From contig NZ_CP108476.1 of NCBI RefSeq assembly GCF_036226465.1, positions 6,634,001-6,698,000 of the forward strand: 64,000 nt of DNA, written 5' to 3'. The notes under the pieces were generated by a model. It did not search any database. It was not told where the DNA came from and saw only the letters and a program-made list of their open reading frames with translations. Below, one piece after another: positions 30,113 to 38,888 of the stretch (the first letter of the stretch is position 1; each line of letters opens with the position of its first letter). The position numbers were made by a program, and so were the translations under genes. This DNA comes from Kitasatospora sp. NBC_01250. Its GTDB lineage: Bacteria; Actinomycetota; Actinomycetes; Streptomycetales; Streptomycetaceae.

Positions 30113-31278
30113 CAGTTGCCACCTCCTGCCGGGGAGGCCGCCGCCACGATCTTCTGCAGGATGTCCGTGGTCGGCGGCGGTGGTTGGGAGCCGAGCGAGG
30201 TCAGGTCGGCGAGGAAGCCCTGGGCGTGCCCCTTGGCCTTCAGGGCCGCCACCATCGCCTGCGGATCGGCGGTGGGCCGGAACCCGTACTGGGCCTCCAG
30301 GCTGATCAGTGCCGGGTCGTTCAGCAGCGCCTGGGCGAGCGCGTCCGCCTTCGGCGTCAACTCCACCACGGTGTGGTCACTCGTGATGCCGATATCCGGA
30401 TAGAGCACCACCATGTCGCCGGGCAGCTTGCCCTTCATCGCCTGCTCGGCCACCTCGGACTCGTAGGTCCAGCTCAGCGGCTTGCCGGTGCCGGCCACGA
30501 AGTCCCGGAACAACTGGTCGCTGCTGGCGAGCAGGGCACCCTGATTGGCCATCAGATAGCGCAGAAGCGATGCGGTCCGGTCGATTCCGCTCTGATCCGA
30601 CACCACCTGGTCACCGTTGGCCAGGTAGGACATCACCGCCAGGTAGAGCGAGGCGGAGGAGGAGGTGTTCGGGTCGGTGGTGGCGATGTAGATCTTCCCG
30701 GCGAGGTCCGGCGGCGGGGTGGCGCCCTTCAGATCGCCCCAGCCCAGGTGCTGTTGGACGTCCGTCAGGTACTGCGCCATGTGGAAGGTCCAGACGCCGT
30801 CGGCGTCCGGCGACGCGAGGCCCACGCCCTTCAGGAACTGGGCGGTCTGCTGGTGGGTGACCACCACCAGCGGGGAGTAGAACGGCCGGACCGGGGTGGT
30901 GGTGATCGGGGTGCCGATCGCCTTGGCGGCCACCGAACTGGCCGGGATCACGAAGTCGTAGGCCGAGCCGGGCGGTGGACCGGAAGCCGGGCCCAAGGCC
31001 GCGCCGGGCGGCTCGGCCCTGGCCTCGTCGGCCATCTGCCAGGAGCCCGAGGTGCGCACCGAGACCGCCAGCCCCTTGGCCCGCAGGGCCTGCCGGACCT
31101 GGTCGGAGGTGAAGAAGTCGCTCTTCTCGGAGCCGATCAGGCCGGTGAGCGCGATGGTGCCGGCCGTGGCCGACGATTGCGGGCCGGGCTTGGGCGGCCG
31201 GTGCTGCTGCTGGACCAGCACCAGGACACCGATCACCAGTCCCAGTGCCACGATGAGCCCGAGCAGCCGTCGTCCCAT
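30112..31278 (-). CDS. Membrane-anchored solute-binding-like protein
   Basis: A 388-residue protein with an N-terminal signal anchor (about residues 5-24, LLGLIVALGLVIGVLVLV) and no lipobox cysteine. The exported domain resembles a type 2 solute-binding fold. It has a hydrophobic first strand (IALTGLIGSEKSDFF), YDFVIPASSVAAKAIG, PFYSPLVVVTHQQTAQFL, GDMVVLYPDIGI and the C-terminal FRPTADPQAM. That last pattern is shared with the binding domain of the next gene's family. The ATG at 31276-31278 has GGGAGGGG upstream. It is the first gene of the operon and divergent from pyk. Confidence 0.8.
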   Translation of the reverse strand: MGRRLLGLIVALGLVIGVLVLVQQQHRPPKPGPQSSATAGTIALTGLIGSEKSDFFTSDQVRQALRAKGLAVSVRTSGSWQMADEARAEPPGAALGPASGPPPGSAYDFVIPASSVAAKAIGTPITTTPVRPFYSPLVVVTHQQTAQFLKGVGLASPDADGVWTFHMAQYLTDVQQHLGWGDLKGATPPPDLAGKIYIATTDPNTSSSASLYLAVMSYLANGDQVVSDQSGIDRTASLLRYLMANQGALLASSDQLFRDFVAGTGKPLSWTYESEVAEQAMKGKLPGDMVVLYPDIGITSDHTVVELTPKADALAQALLNDPALISLEAQYGFRPTADPQAMVAALKAKGHAQGFLADLTSLGSQPPPPTTDILQKIVAAASPAGGGN

Positions 31279-31563
31279 GGCGCCCCTCCCCGTTCCCCGT
31301 CGCCACCCCGGGCCGTCGCGGCTCGGGTGCAGAGCCTCCCGCCGGGGGTCGAGCGCCGGCCGACGCCTCGGTGAACCAGGGGTGAACAGGCCTTCACGGA
31401 TCCGCATCCGTGGCACCGCCGACGCGGCGGCCGTTGGCCGACCGCGGATTCGATCACGCAGGGTCGCGTTGCGTCGGAAAGTTCAACGAAGCTTCTGGTA
31501 GTGGACATGTGACGGTCCGTCGGAGCGTCGTTGTTACGCACGGGTAGTGCATACGCTCGGACC

Positions 31564-32991
31564 ATGCGCCGAGCAAAAATCGTCTGTACTCTCGGGCCGG
31601 CCACCGACTCGTACGACCAGATCAAGTCCCTGGTCGACGCCGGCATGGACATCGCCCGCTTCAACCTGAGCCACGGCTCCCAGGCCGAACACGAGGAACG
31701 GTACCGCCGGGTCCGCAAGGCTTCCGACGAGACCGGCCGCAGCGTCGGCATCCTGGTCGACCTTCAAGGCCCGAAGATCCGCCTGGGCACCTTCGCCGAA
31801 GGCCCCGTACTCCTCGAACGCGGCGACGAGTTCACCATCACGGTGGACGACGTCCCCGGCGACAAGGAGATCTGCGGCACCACCTACTCCGGCCTCGCGG
31901 GCGACGTCTCGCGCGGGGAGCGGATCCTGATCGACGACGGCCGGGTCTGCCTCGAAGTCACCCGGGTGGAGGGGCTGCGCGTCCACTGCATCGTCATCGA
32001 AGGCGGCCTGGTCTCCGACCACAAGGGCCTCAACCTGCCCGGAGTCGCCGTCTCGGTGCCCGCGCTCAGCGACAAGGACGTCGCCGACCTGCGCTGGGCC
32101 CTGCGAGTCGGCGCCGACCTGATCGCACTCTCGTTCGTCCGCAGCGGCAAGGACATCGAGGACGTGCACACCGTGATGCGCGAGGAGGGCCGCTTCCTCC
32201 CCGTCATCGCCAAGATCGAGAAGCCCCAGGCGGTGGACGGCCTGGAGGGCATCGTCAGCGCCTTCGACGGCATCATGGTCGCCCGCGGCGACCTGGGCGT
32301 CGAACTTCCGCTGGAACAGGTGCCGTTGGTCCAGAAGCGCGCGGTCAAGCTGGCCAAGCGCAACGCCAAGCCGGTCATCGTCGCCACCCAGATGCTCGAC
32401 TCGATGATCCACGCCTCGCGCCCCACCCGGGCCGAGGCCTCCGACGTCGCCAACGCGATCCTCGACCAGGCCGACGCGGTGATGCTCTCCGGCGAGACCT
32501 CGGTGGGCAAGTACCCGATCGAGACGGTCAAGACCATGGGCCGCATCGTCGAGGCGGTCGAGGAGGAGGTGCTGGCCGCCGGCCTGCCACCGCTGACCGA
32601 GCGCAACAAGCCCCGCACCCAGGGCGGCGCGGTCGCCCGGGCCGCCGCCGAGATCGGCGACTTCCTGGGCGCCAAGTACCTGATCGCCTTCACCCAGAGC
32701 GGCGACACCGCCCGCCGGCTGACCCGCTACCGCTCCCCGATCCCGGTCCTGGCCTTCACCTACGAGCCCTCCGTGCGCAGCCAGTTGGCGCTCACCTGGG
32801 GCGTGGAGACCTTCCTGGGCCCGTTCGTGCCGACCACCGACGAGATGGTCGCCCAGGTGGACAGCGCGCTGCTCAGCCTGGGGCGGTGCCAGCGCGGCGA
32901 CATCGTCATCATCACGGCGGGCTCCCCGCCCGGACTGGCGGGCTCGACCAACCTGGTGCGGGTGCACCACGTGGGAGAGCTGGACAACTGA
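31564..32991 (+). CDS. pyk: Pyruvate kinase
   Basis: Transfers phosphate from phosphoenolpyruvate to ADP, the last glycolytic step. The protein is 475 residues. Recognisable segments are RRAKIVCTLGPATDSYDQI, FNLSHGSQAEHEE, DLQGPKIRLG, VIAKIEKPQAVDGL with the catalytic Lys, MVARGDLGVELPLEQVP, ATQMLDSMI and MLSGETSVGKYPIE. The ATG at 31564 gives the standard N-terminus, although the ribosome-binding site is weak. The 285-base gap before it is shared with a divergent operon, and I see no convincing promoter in it. Confidence 0.97.
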   Translation: MRRAKIVCTLGPATDSYDQIKSLVDAGMDIARFNLSHGSQAEHEERYRRVRKASDETGRSVGILVDLQGPKIRLGTFAEGPVLLERGDEFTITVDDVPGDKEICGTTYSGLAGDVSRGERILIDDGRVCLEVTRVEGLRVHCIVIEGGLVSDHKGLNLPGVAVSVPALSDKDVADLRWALRVGADLIALSFVRSGKDIEDVHTVMREEGRFLPVIAKIEKPQAVDGLEGIVSAFDGIMVARGDLGVELPLEQVPLVQKRAVKLAKRNAKPVIVATQMLDSMIHASRPTRAEASDVANAILDQADAVMLSGETSVGKYPIETVKTMGRIVEAVEEEVLAAGLPPLTERNKPRTQGGAVARAAAEIGDFLGAKYLIAFTQSGDTARRLTRYRSPIPVLAFTYEPSVRSQLALTWGVETFLGPFVPTTDEMVAQVDSALLSLGRCQRGDIVIITAGSPPGLAGSTNLVRVHHVGELDN

Positions 32992-33000
32992 CCCTCCCGG

Positions 33001-33031
33001 ACGGGGGTGTCCGCCGAGCGGGCACCCCCGT
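33001..33031 (+). terminator. Terminator after pyk
   Basis: A 12-bp stem with one G-U pair (ACGGGGGTGTCC / GGGCACCCCCGT) starts 9 bases after the pyk stop, with a seven-base loop. Confidence 0.7.
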
Positions 33032-33077
33032 GCGGGTCTTCGAGCACCGCCGCCGACCAGGCTGATACGGTCCGCGC

Positions 33078-34280
33078 ATGCCCACCACCGCGCCCGTGAT
33101 CCGCAGTGACGCACCCGGCTCCTTCGCCTGGAGCGTCTTCCACGAGCGGCACCCGAAGCTGATCCGACAGGTGCTCGACGCGCTGCCGTACGGGCCCACC
33201 GAGCGGGCGGCGATCGAGGAGCTCCTCGCCGAGAGCACCGGCGGCGTGCTGGAGCCGCTCGGCCCGGACGCCCACGACCACGAGCAGTGGCTGCAGTGGG
33301 GCCAGGGCCTGTTCGGGCGGCCGTGGGGTGAAGCGCCCTTCCTGTGGGCCGAGAGCTACTTCTACCGCAGACTGCTCGAAGCCACCGGCTACTTCCGCCC
33401 CGGAGCGTGGCAGGGCATCGACCCGTTCGCGCCGTTCAAGGACGCCGAACTGGCCGGCCCCGCGGTCGATGCCGAGTTGGCAGCGCTGGGTGAACTGGTC
33501 GCGCTCGCGGCCGACAAGCGGGGAGAGGCGCTGCTCGGGTCGGCGCTCTGGGGGAACCGGGCGGACCTCAGCTTCCAGATCACGGCCTCGCGCGGGGACG
33601 CCGGCCACTCCTCGGCCCTGATCGCGGACGACAGCGCGCTCCTGTGGTCCGCGCTCGCCGCCGCGGGCAGCCCGAAGGTCTGCGTGATCGCGGACAACGC
33701 CGGGCGGGAGCTGCTGCCCGACCTGGTCCTGATCGACCACCTCCTGGTGAGCGGGCAGGCCGCCGAGGTGGTGCTGTACGTCAAGCCCTCCCCGTACTAC
33801 GTGTCGGACGCGACGACGGCCGACGTCCTCGCGACCGTCCGCCGCCTTCGCACCGCGCCGGGGCCGGAAGCGGGGCAGCAGGCAGGGCAGGAGGCGGATC
33901 GGGAGGCGGAGCGGATCGGGCGCCGGCTCTGGCAGGCGATGAACAGCGGCGCCCTCGTGGTCCGCACCCACCCGTTCTTCAGCGCACCGCTCCCGTTCCA
34001 CGCCATGCCCGCCGACCTCAGGGCCGAACTCTCCGGCGCCACGCTGACCCTCGTCAAGGGCGACCTCAACTACCGCCGCCTGGTGGGGGACCAGCTCTGG
34101 GACCCCACGACCCCGTTCGGGGAGCGGGCCGGCCACTTCCCGTCCCCGGTGGCGGCGCTGCGCACGTTGAAGTCGGACGTCGTCGTCGGACTTGATGCTC
34201 CCGTGGTCGCGAGGCTGGACGCCACGGGGGAGAAGTGGCGGACCAGCGGCGCCTACGGGGTCGTTCAGGTTCACTGCTAG
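33078..34280 (+). CDS. ARMT1/DUF89-family metal-dependent phosphatase-like protein
   Basis: A 400-residue protein of the DUF89 (damage-control phosphatase/ARMT1) family. Members are metal-dependent phosphatases proposed to remove damaged or excess phosphometabolites. Family segments are LWGNRADLSF, CVIADNAGRELLPDLVLIDHLL with the metal-binding Asp/Asn, YVKPSPYYVSDATTADV, and LTLVKGDLNYRRLVGDQLW with the lysine-glycine-aspartate core. The ATG at 33078 gives the usual start with ...FAWSVFHERHPKLIRQV. It stands alone, convergent with the next methyltransferase gene. Confidence 0.88.
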   Translation: MPTTAPVIRSDAPGSFAWSVFHERHPKLIRQVLDALPYGPTERAAIEELLAESTGGVLEPLGPDAHDHEQWLQWGQGLFGRPWGEAPFLWAESYFYRRLLEATGYFRPGAWQGIDPFAPFKDAELAGPAVDAELAALGELVALAADKRGEALLGSALWGNRADLSFQITASRGDAGHSSALIADDSALLWSALAAAGSPKVCVIADNAGRELLPDLVLIDHLLVSGQAAEVVLYVKPSPYYVSDATTADVLATVRRLRTAPGPEAGQQAGQEADREAERIGRRLWQAMNSGALVVRTHPFFSAPLPFHAMPADLRAELSGATLTLVKGDLNYRRLVGDQLWDPTTPFGERAGHFPSPVAALRTLKSDVVVGLDAPVVARLDATGEKWRTSGAYGVVQVHC

Positions 34281-34350
34281 GTGGCAGTCCATGACGGGTC
34301 CGCCGGCGCCCGCGCAGAGTGGCCGGATGTGCCGGGCGCTCACGTGTTGC

Positions 34351-35031
34351 TCAGGGGCGTACGGCGCGGCCGATCAGTGTGCCGATGTGGCCCGGGGTGG
34401 GGGCGGTGATCACGCGGACGTCCGCGTGGACGAACCCGGCCTCGGTGAGGAAGCGCGTCCAGCCCGCCGGTTCGTAGCTGTAGCGGTAGGTGTACATCGC
34501 CGGCCCGGCGAATCCGCCCTTGTACATGCCCTGCGGCCCGTACGCGCCGGGAATGGCCGGTGGCTGGGAGAAGACGAAGACGCCACTCGGGCTCAGGTGT
34601 GCGGCCACGAGCGGGAACAGGCGCTCGGGGTCGGTGAACCAGGCCGCGCCGAAGATGGAGTACACGGCGTCGAACCGCTGCCCTGTGTTACCCAGGTACT
34701 CCAGGATCTCCGCCTGGACGAACTCCACCCCGAGCTGCTCCCACTGCTCGCTGGCGCGCTCCACCATCACCCTGGACAGGTCCACACCGGTGCCCTTGAC
34801 GCCCCGCTGAGCGAGGTGGGCCAGGGCGCGGCCGGTGCCGCACCCGATTTCAAGAACCGACCCGGCATCGCCCAGCAGTTCCGGCCCCGGGGCTCCGGGG
34901 TGGTCGCGGTACTGCGTCCACCCGAACGCCGGCTCCAAGTCGTCCGTGAACGCCGACTCGGCGTAGGTGTCCCAGAGCTGCCGTTCGTGGTCGAGGTTGT
35001 GCGGAGCGGTCGGCAACGGGAGTTTCCTCAC
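34351..35031 (-). CDS. Class I SAM-dependent methyltransferase
   Basis: A 226-residue methyltransferase. Motif I is VLEIGCGTGRALAHLA (about residues 60-75), the post-I acidic residue is in GTGVDLSRVMVERA, motif II is FDAVYSIFGAAWFTDPERLF, and motif III is LSPSGVFVFSQPP. The substrate is unknown. The C-terminus has HIGTLIGRAVRP. I chose the GTG at 35031, but a TTG five codons later with a better-placed GAGGAAA is an alternative. It is the distal gene of a leftward group with the protein at 35105-35608. Confidence 0.88.
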   Translation of the reverse strand: MRKLPLPTAPHNLDHERQLWDTYAESAFTDDLEPAFGWTQYRDHPGAPGPELLGDAGSVLEIGCGTGRALAHLAQRGVKGTGVDLSRVMVERASEQWEQLGVEFVQAEILEYLGNTGQRFDAVYSIFGAAWFTDPERLFPLVAAHLSPSGVFVFSQPPAIPGAYGPQGMYKGGFAGPAMYTYRYSYEPAGWTRFLTEAGFVHADVRVITAPTPGHIGTLIGRAVRP

Positions 35032-35104
35032 TCGGGTGGGAATGGAAGGGGCTCCGCCGTGGCCTAGCCTGTGGAGCCCCTCCCCTTGAACGATCCGTCA
35101 GCCA

Positions 35105-35608
35105 TCAGTGGCTGTCAGGGACTTTGCTGTCACACGGGGAGCACTCGGCGCCGTCGCGGGCCCACAACTCGTCGTCGGGGTCGAATCCGATCGAGCGCAG
35201 GAAGTCGGCGGTGCTGGCGACGGTCCCGTCGTTGCGGCGCTGGATGAACGGCGCGTGGTGCTTGTAGGCGCTGCCGTTGTACAGCTCGCACAGGGCGAAG
35301 TACACGGGGGTGTCGAGGATGACCTGGTGAACGCCGATGTCCACGATCTTGCCCACGCCAAGGTGGACCTCGGGGTGTTCCATGGAGGCGACCACATACA
35401 TGATCGCGTTGCCCAGGATCCGCTCGGCCAGGTCCCGGACCATGACCTCGTCGCGGAGCAGCAGCGCCACCTCGCGGTCCCAGATGGTCATGCCGGAGTC
35501 GAGCACATTGATGCTCAGGTGCTGGACGTGGGGCTGCACAGCGTTCAGCAGCTCACGAGGATCCCGCGTGCGCACGGCAGTGGGGTTGTCCAAGGTGGTG
35601 ATGGTCAC
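35105..35608 (-). CDS. GRDP-like (glycine-rich-domain-protein-type) protein
   Basis: A 167-residue soluble protein whose middle (DLAERILGNAIMYVVASME, then IVDIGVHQVILDTPVYFALC and HHAPF) resembles a Streptomyces family annotated as glycine-rich domain-containing protein. Members of that family carry a W/V-H-x-x-I/L-D-T-x-x-Y pattern with a downstream HH. This is recalled, not searched. The C-terminus has a CSPCDSK motif. It is upstream of the methyltransferase in the same direction, and their pairing suggests a small-molecule or peptide modification context. Confidence 0.7.
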   Translation of the reverse strand: MTITTLDNPTAVRTRDPRELLNAVQPHVQHLSINVLDSGMTIWDREVALLLRDEVMVRDLAERILGNAIMYVVASMEHPEVHLGVGKIVDIGVHQVILDTPVYFALCELYNGSAYKHHAPFIQRRNDGTVASTADFLRSIGFDPDDELWARDGAECSPCDSKVPDSH

Positions 35609-35741
35609 GATCAGTGCTCCCTCTCGGTGTCGTCGAGCGGTGCGTCCCCCTGAGCTCCCAGTCCGTTACTCCGGGCGACGAGGTCGACGGTAGGGAGCAA
35701 GCCCGCGCACCCGCCACAGACTTCTACGTGATTGCACGGAT

Positions 35742-36590
35742 TCACCCGAGGGCGGTCAACGCTGAATGGATCAGCTCGCGTGCGGCATCTCCGTACACGG
35801 CAGAGTGCGACAGCTGAGTGAACGCCCTTACGTAGTCGGCGATCTCGCGTGGTTGCCTGACGTTGATCTCTGCGGTCAGCGTCTCCACCAGGGTGGATCG
35901 GTCGTCGTAGAGATAGAAGGCTTCGAGCGGCCACACGGTCCGCTCGGCGCCGAACGGGATGATCCCGAGGGAGACGGACGCGAGCGGCATCACCGCGAGC
36001 AGATGCCGAAGTTGGCCGGCCATCGTGGCCGCGTCACCGAGTCGGTGCCGCAGCACCGTTTCCTCCATGACGACGGCGAAGCGGTGCCCGCCTTCATACA
36101 GGAAGCGGGAGCGGGCGACGCGGGCGGCGACCGCATCGGACACGTCATCAGGTGTTCCCTGGAACTGGGTGATCGACTTCAGCAGTGCGGTCGCATAGCC
36201 CGGGGTCTGGAAGAACCCCGGCACCACGTTGGAGACGTAGACGCGACAGATCTGGGCTTCCTTGTGCCGGGTGTAGAAGTCCTCTTGTGTCCGGCGCAGC
36301 CCAGTGCGGTGGAGTCGTCGCCACTCCATGTACATCGACTCAACGGCACGTGAGGTGGCGATCAGGTCGGTCGCCTGGTCGTCGGCGTCGCACGCCGTGC
36401 ACCACGCCCGGATGTCGCCCTCGGACGGGGGCGTGATGCCGTTGACGATGCGGGAGGTCTTCGACGGGTTCCACCCGCACCGGGCAGCCAGCTCCTGGCC
36501 CCTGAGGCCGGCGTCGAGCATCAGTTCACGCAGGCGTGAGGCGACCGCTTCGCGGGCGCCCTGGGCGCTGGATGACGGCAGGGTGGCCAT
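35742..36590 (-). CDS. XRE-family regulator with DUF5753-like domain
   Basis: A 282-residue regulator. The helix-turn-helix spans about residues 15-70 (VASRLRELMLDAGLRGQELA, then ARCGWNPSKTSRIVNG). The C-terminal domain resembles DUF5753, with YVSNVVPGFFQTPGYATALL, FAVVMEETVLRHRLGD and LGIIPFG. I chose the ATG at 36588-36590. Translation further upstream overlaps the DUF6879 gene. It is followed by lower G+C sequence than the rest of the window. Confidence 0.88.
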   Translation of the reverse strand: MATLPSSSAQGAREAVASRLRELMLDAGLRGQELAARCGWNPSKTSRIVNGITPPSEGDIRAWCTACDADDQATDLIATSRAVESMYMEWRRLHRTGLRRTQEDFYTRHKEAQICRVYVSNVVPGFFQTPGYATALLKSITQFQGTPDDVSDAVAARVARSRFLYEGGHRFAVVMEETVLRHRLGDAATMAGQLRHLLAVMPLASVSLGIIPFGAERTVWPLEAFYLYDDRSTLVETLTAEINVRQPREIADYVRAFTQLSHSAVYGDAARELIHSALTALG

Positions 36591-36616
36591 GGGCGGGCTG
36601 TCCGGTGCTCGGAGGG

Positions 36617-37159
36617 TCAGACGGCGTACTGGTCGTGCGGGATGGCGCGTGCCCACACCGCTTCGAAGGCATCCGTCACCATCTTCACCGTGGCCGGGTC
36701 CTCGTTGAACTCGTGGCCGGCCCAGTCTCCATCACCCGTGAACCAGTGGAACATGATCAGACGGTCGTCGATCAGCCACAAGTCGTTGCCGGGAAGCGCG
36801 ATGTCGGACGAGAGCCGACGGGGCAGCCAGCGGACCTGTTCGCCGGCGTTCAAGTTCAACGGTGTGACGGCGTGTTCCCACCGGATGTAGTCGGTGACCG
36901 GCTCGGAAACGATCCGGGCACGGCGCATCACGACACCGCGCCCGACGGCTTCCCGCACGATCCCCAGCCATTCGGCCCAGTAAGGGTCGGTGGGGTCGAG
37001 AGCGGCCTTTCCAGTGCGCTTGAACTTGCTGATGATCTCGGACTCGTCGCCGACGCTGTAAAGGTCACGCATCTCCAGGTGGGCGGCCGATCGGGTCGCC
37101 CTCCGCAGCAGCGCTGCGAAGTCAGGAACCGTCTGCGGCTGCTCGCTGCTCTGCAACAT
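36617..37159 (-). CDS. DUF6879 family protein
   Basis: A 180-residue soluble protein. The N-terminal AALLRRATRSAAHLEMRDLYSV, the central RARIVSEPVTDYIRWEH, and the WLPRRLSSDIALPGNDLWLIDD segment match the DUF6879 family as I remember it. These proteins occur beside XRE/DUF5753 and DUF397 genes in Streptomyces, and their function is unknown. The ATG overlaps the end of the upstream small gene by 38 bases, and the XRE gene starts 26 bases after its stop, so the three form a leftward operon. Confidence 0.82.
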   Translation of the reverse strand: MLQSSEQPQTVPDFAALLRRATRSAAHLEMRDLYSVGDESEIISKFKRTGKAALDPTDPYWAEWLGIVREAVGRGVVMRRARIVSEPVTDYIRWEHAVTPLNLNAGEQVRWLPRRLSSDIALPGNDLWLIDDRLIMFHWFTGDGDWAGHEFNEDPATVKMVTDAFEAVWARAIPHDQYAV

Positions 37160-37412
37160 CGCACGCCTTCCTCAAGATCGGCACCATACGGGACGGGATC
37201 CGGATCACGGACTCGTGGGCGGGCACACCCTTGGCGTGCCCGGGAACCCATTCGGTGTCGCCGATCTTGGTGATGGTGGCGCCGTCGGCGGTGGTGCTCT
37301 GCACCAGGATGTCCCAGTTCTCGTCGTCCACCCACACCGTCGGCGAGCCGCCACCGCCGGTGTTCGGGTCAATGCCAGTGAACAGTAGCGACGTGGCGTC
37401 CTCCGATGACAG
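37122..37412 (-). CDS. Small protein upstream of DUF6879 gene (start uncertain)
   Basis: A protein of about 96 residues with SLLFTGIDPNTGGGGSPTVWVDDENWDILVQ-type sequence (quoted in parts: IDPNTGGGGSPTVWVDDE and NWDILVQ), then a C-terminal HESVIRIPSRMVPILRKACD. No ATG or GTG is in frame upstream of the conserved-looking part. The candidates are a CTG at 37412 (GAAG just upstream) and a TTG at 37463. I list the shorter form. Its gene overlaps the DUF6879 gene, and its upstream region overlaps the start of a divergent broken XRE gene. Confidence 0.55.
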   Translation of the reverse strand: MSSEDATSLLFTGIDPNTGGGGSPTVWVDDENWDILVQSTTADGATITKIGDTEWVPGHAKGVPAHESVIRIPSRMVPILRKACDVAEQRAAADGS

Positions 37413-37463
37413 GTCGCTTCTACGTGTTTGCGCTACGGTGTCGCAGGCTTGCCGGAACGTCAA

Positions 37464-38320
37464 GTGCTCACGGTGAGAAGCCCGTTCCAGTCCGTAGTGA
37501 TGGACGGGTGGCTCGGCGCAGGGGGTGCAGTCCCGCCAGCCTTCGCTGTTGCGCACTTTCAGGCGCGCGCCCGCGCCTCTGCGCCCCCGGTGGGTGGGCA
37601 GGCCGGCAGGACGCCAGAGGAGGCGGCTGAGCGAATCGGCTGCCATCGTACGAAGATCAGCAGAATCGAGAATGCTCGTCTGCCGCTGTCCATGAGCGAA
37701 CTTCGGGACCTGCTCTCGTTCTACGGGGTGGCGGACACCGACTATGTGGAGAACCTGGTGGATCTCGCTCGCCGGAGTGGTGAGCGGGGCTGGACCCAGC
37801 GTGTGGGAATAGCGCTGCCGTCCTACGCGGACTACATCGACTACGAGCAGACGGCTGACTACATCCGCTCGTTCCAGCCTCACCCACCCGGATCGCTCCG
37901 CATCGCGTGGAGGAGCTGGTGGCGGTTCGCATGCAGCGGCAGGAGATCCTGACCGCCGATAGCGCCCCTCGCGTCTGTGTCATCGAGGGTGAGGCTGCGC
38001 TGCGGGCTCAAGTGGGCGGACCTGAGGTCATGAAAGCTCAGCTCGGAGCTCTCCAGGAGCTGGCCGAGGTGGTCGAACTCCAGGTGCTGCCACTCAGCGC
38101 CGGAGCTCATGCCGGTGTCATGGGGTCGTTCGTGCTGTTCAGCTTCCCGACACCAGCGTTCTCTGATGTCGTGTGCGTGGAGCACCGGACGGGCACCCTG
38201 TACATGGAGACGCCAGAGGAGACGGACGCCTACACGCTTACCTTCGACTCGCTGCGATCGGCTGCCCTGAGCCCTACCGAGAGCCTCGACATGATCACTA
38301 GGGTCAAGCAAGAACTCTAA
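37464..38320 (+). pseudogene. Broken XRE/DUF5753 regulator
   Basis: The first frame (from a GTG at 37464 or an ATG at 37500) encodes a helix-turn-helix (AAERIGCHRTKISRIENARL) and the start of the second domain (YIDYEQTADYIRSFQPH). It then runs out of homology. Homology resumes in another frame at about 37900 with HRVEELVAVRMQRQEIL and continues to the normal C-terminus (SPTESLDMITRVKQEL). Compared with the intact copy at 24972, the PGLLQTEEYARAV segment is missing at the junction. A deletion of roughly 15-25 codons plus a frameshift is the simplest reading. The downstream DUF397 gene remains intact. Confidence 0.75.
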
Positions 38321-38348
38321 CCGCTAGGACAGTTGAGAGGTATCAGGA

Positions 38349-38561
38349 ATGCTCACTCAGAACTTCCGTGGCGCCCGGTGGCGAAAGAGCACCTTCAGTG
38401 GCGATTCCGGCGACTGCATCGAGGTCGCTGACGGTCTCCCCGGGCTGCTGCCGGTCCGCGACTCCAAGGATCCGGATGGCGCCGCACTGGTGTTCAGCGC
38501 CGAGGCGTGGCGGTTGTTCCTGGCGGGCGTGCGTACCGGGGGCTTCCCGGCCGGTGGCTGA
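38349..38561 (+). CDS. DUF397 domain protein
   Basis: A 70-residue protein with the DUF397 pattern: ARWRKSTFSGDSGDCIEVAD, PVRDSKDPDGAALVFSAEAW. DUF397 proteins are small partners encoded next to XRE/DUF5753 regulators, proposed as an antagonist or effector pair. It lies 28 bases after the broken XRE gene, so its partner has been lost or it now works with another regulator in the cell. It is followed by a strong terminator. Confidence 0.88.
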   Translation: MLTQNFRGARWRKSTFSGDSGDCIEVADGLPGLLPVRDSKDPDGAALVFSAEAWRLFLAGVRTGGFPAGG

Positions 38562-38888
38562 AAAGGCTCGTGGGTAGCAACCTCTTGCGCGTTCGAGGCT
38601 CGTGTCCTGTGCAGGGCGGAGCGCCCGCGCCGTTTCACGGCGCGGGCGCTCCGCTTTCCTGGTCGCAAGATCCCCCGCGCGGTCCGGCTGTTCGAGGTGT
38701 GGCAGATGCCGTTCCGCTCGCCGTTCCGTCAGGACCGCGCTTCCAAGGACTGTGGTCCTGCAGTTGGGCGGCTGGCTCGGCATTCGTCGTGGCCATCGGT
38801 GGCTGCCCAGGGAAGTCTCCGTGGTGAGGTCGGCCTCCGGTCGTCGGTCGTGGTCAGCGGAGGTCCGGAATAGGAAGCTGACGTATCG
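38562..38888. other. Gene-poor gap containing one terminator
   Basis: This stretch has no convincing gene. It contains the terminator at 38616-38654. The rest has no good start codon with ribosome-binding site, repeat or family-like translation that I can see. The FAD-monooxygenase gene ends at 38889 on the other strand. Confidence 0.6.
38616..38654. terminator. Strong stem-loop terminator after DUF397 gene
   Basis: A perfect 17-bp stem (GCGGAGCGCCCGCGCCG and its complement), TTTCA loop, then TTTCC. It lies 54 bases after the DUF397 stop. Confidence 0.85.

Noticed and set aside
38562..38615. tRNA-like TTCGA box (near 38590)
   Set aside because: No acceptor, D or anticodon stem can be built around it.
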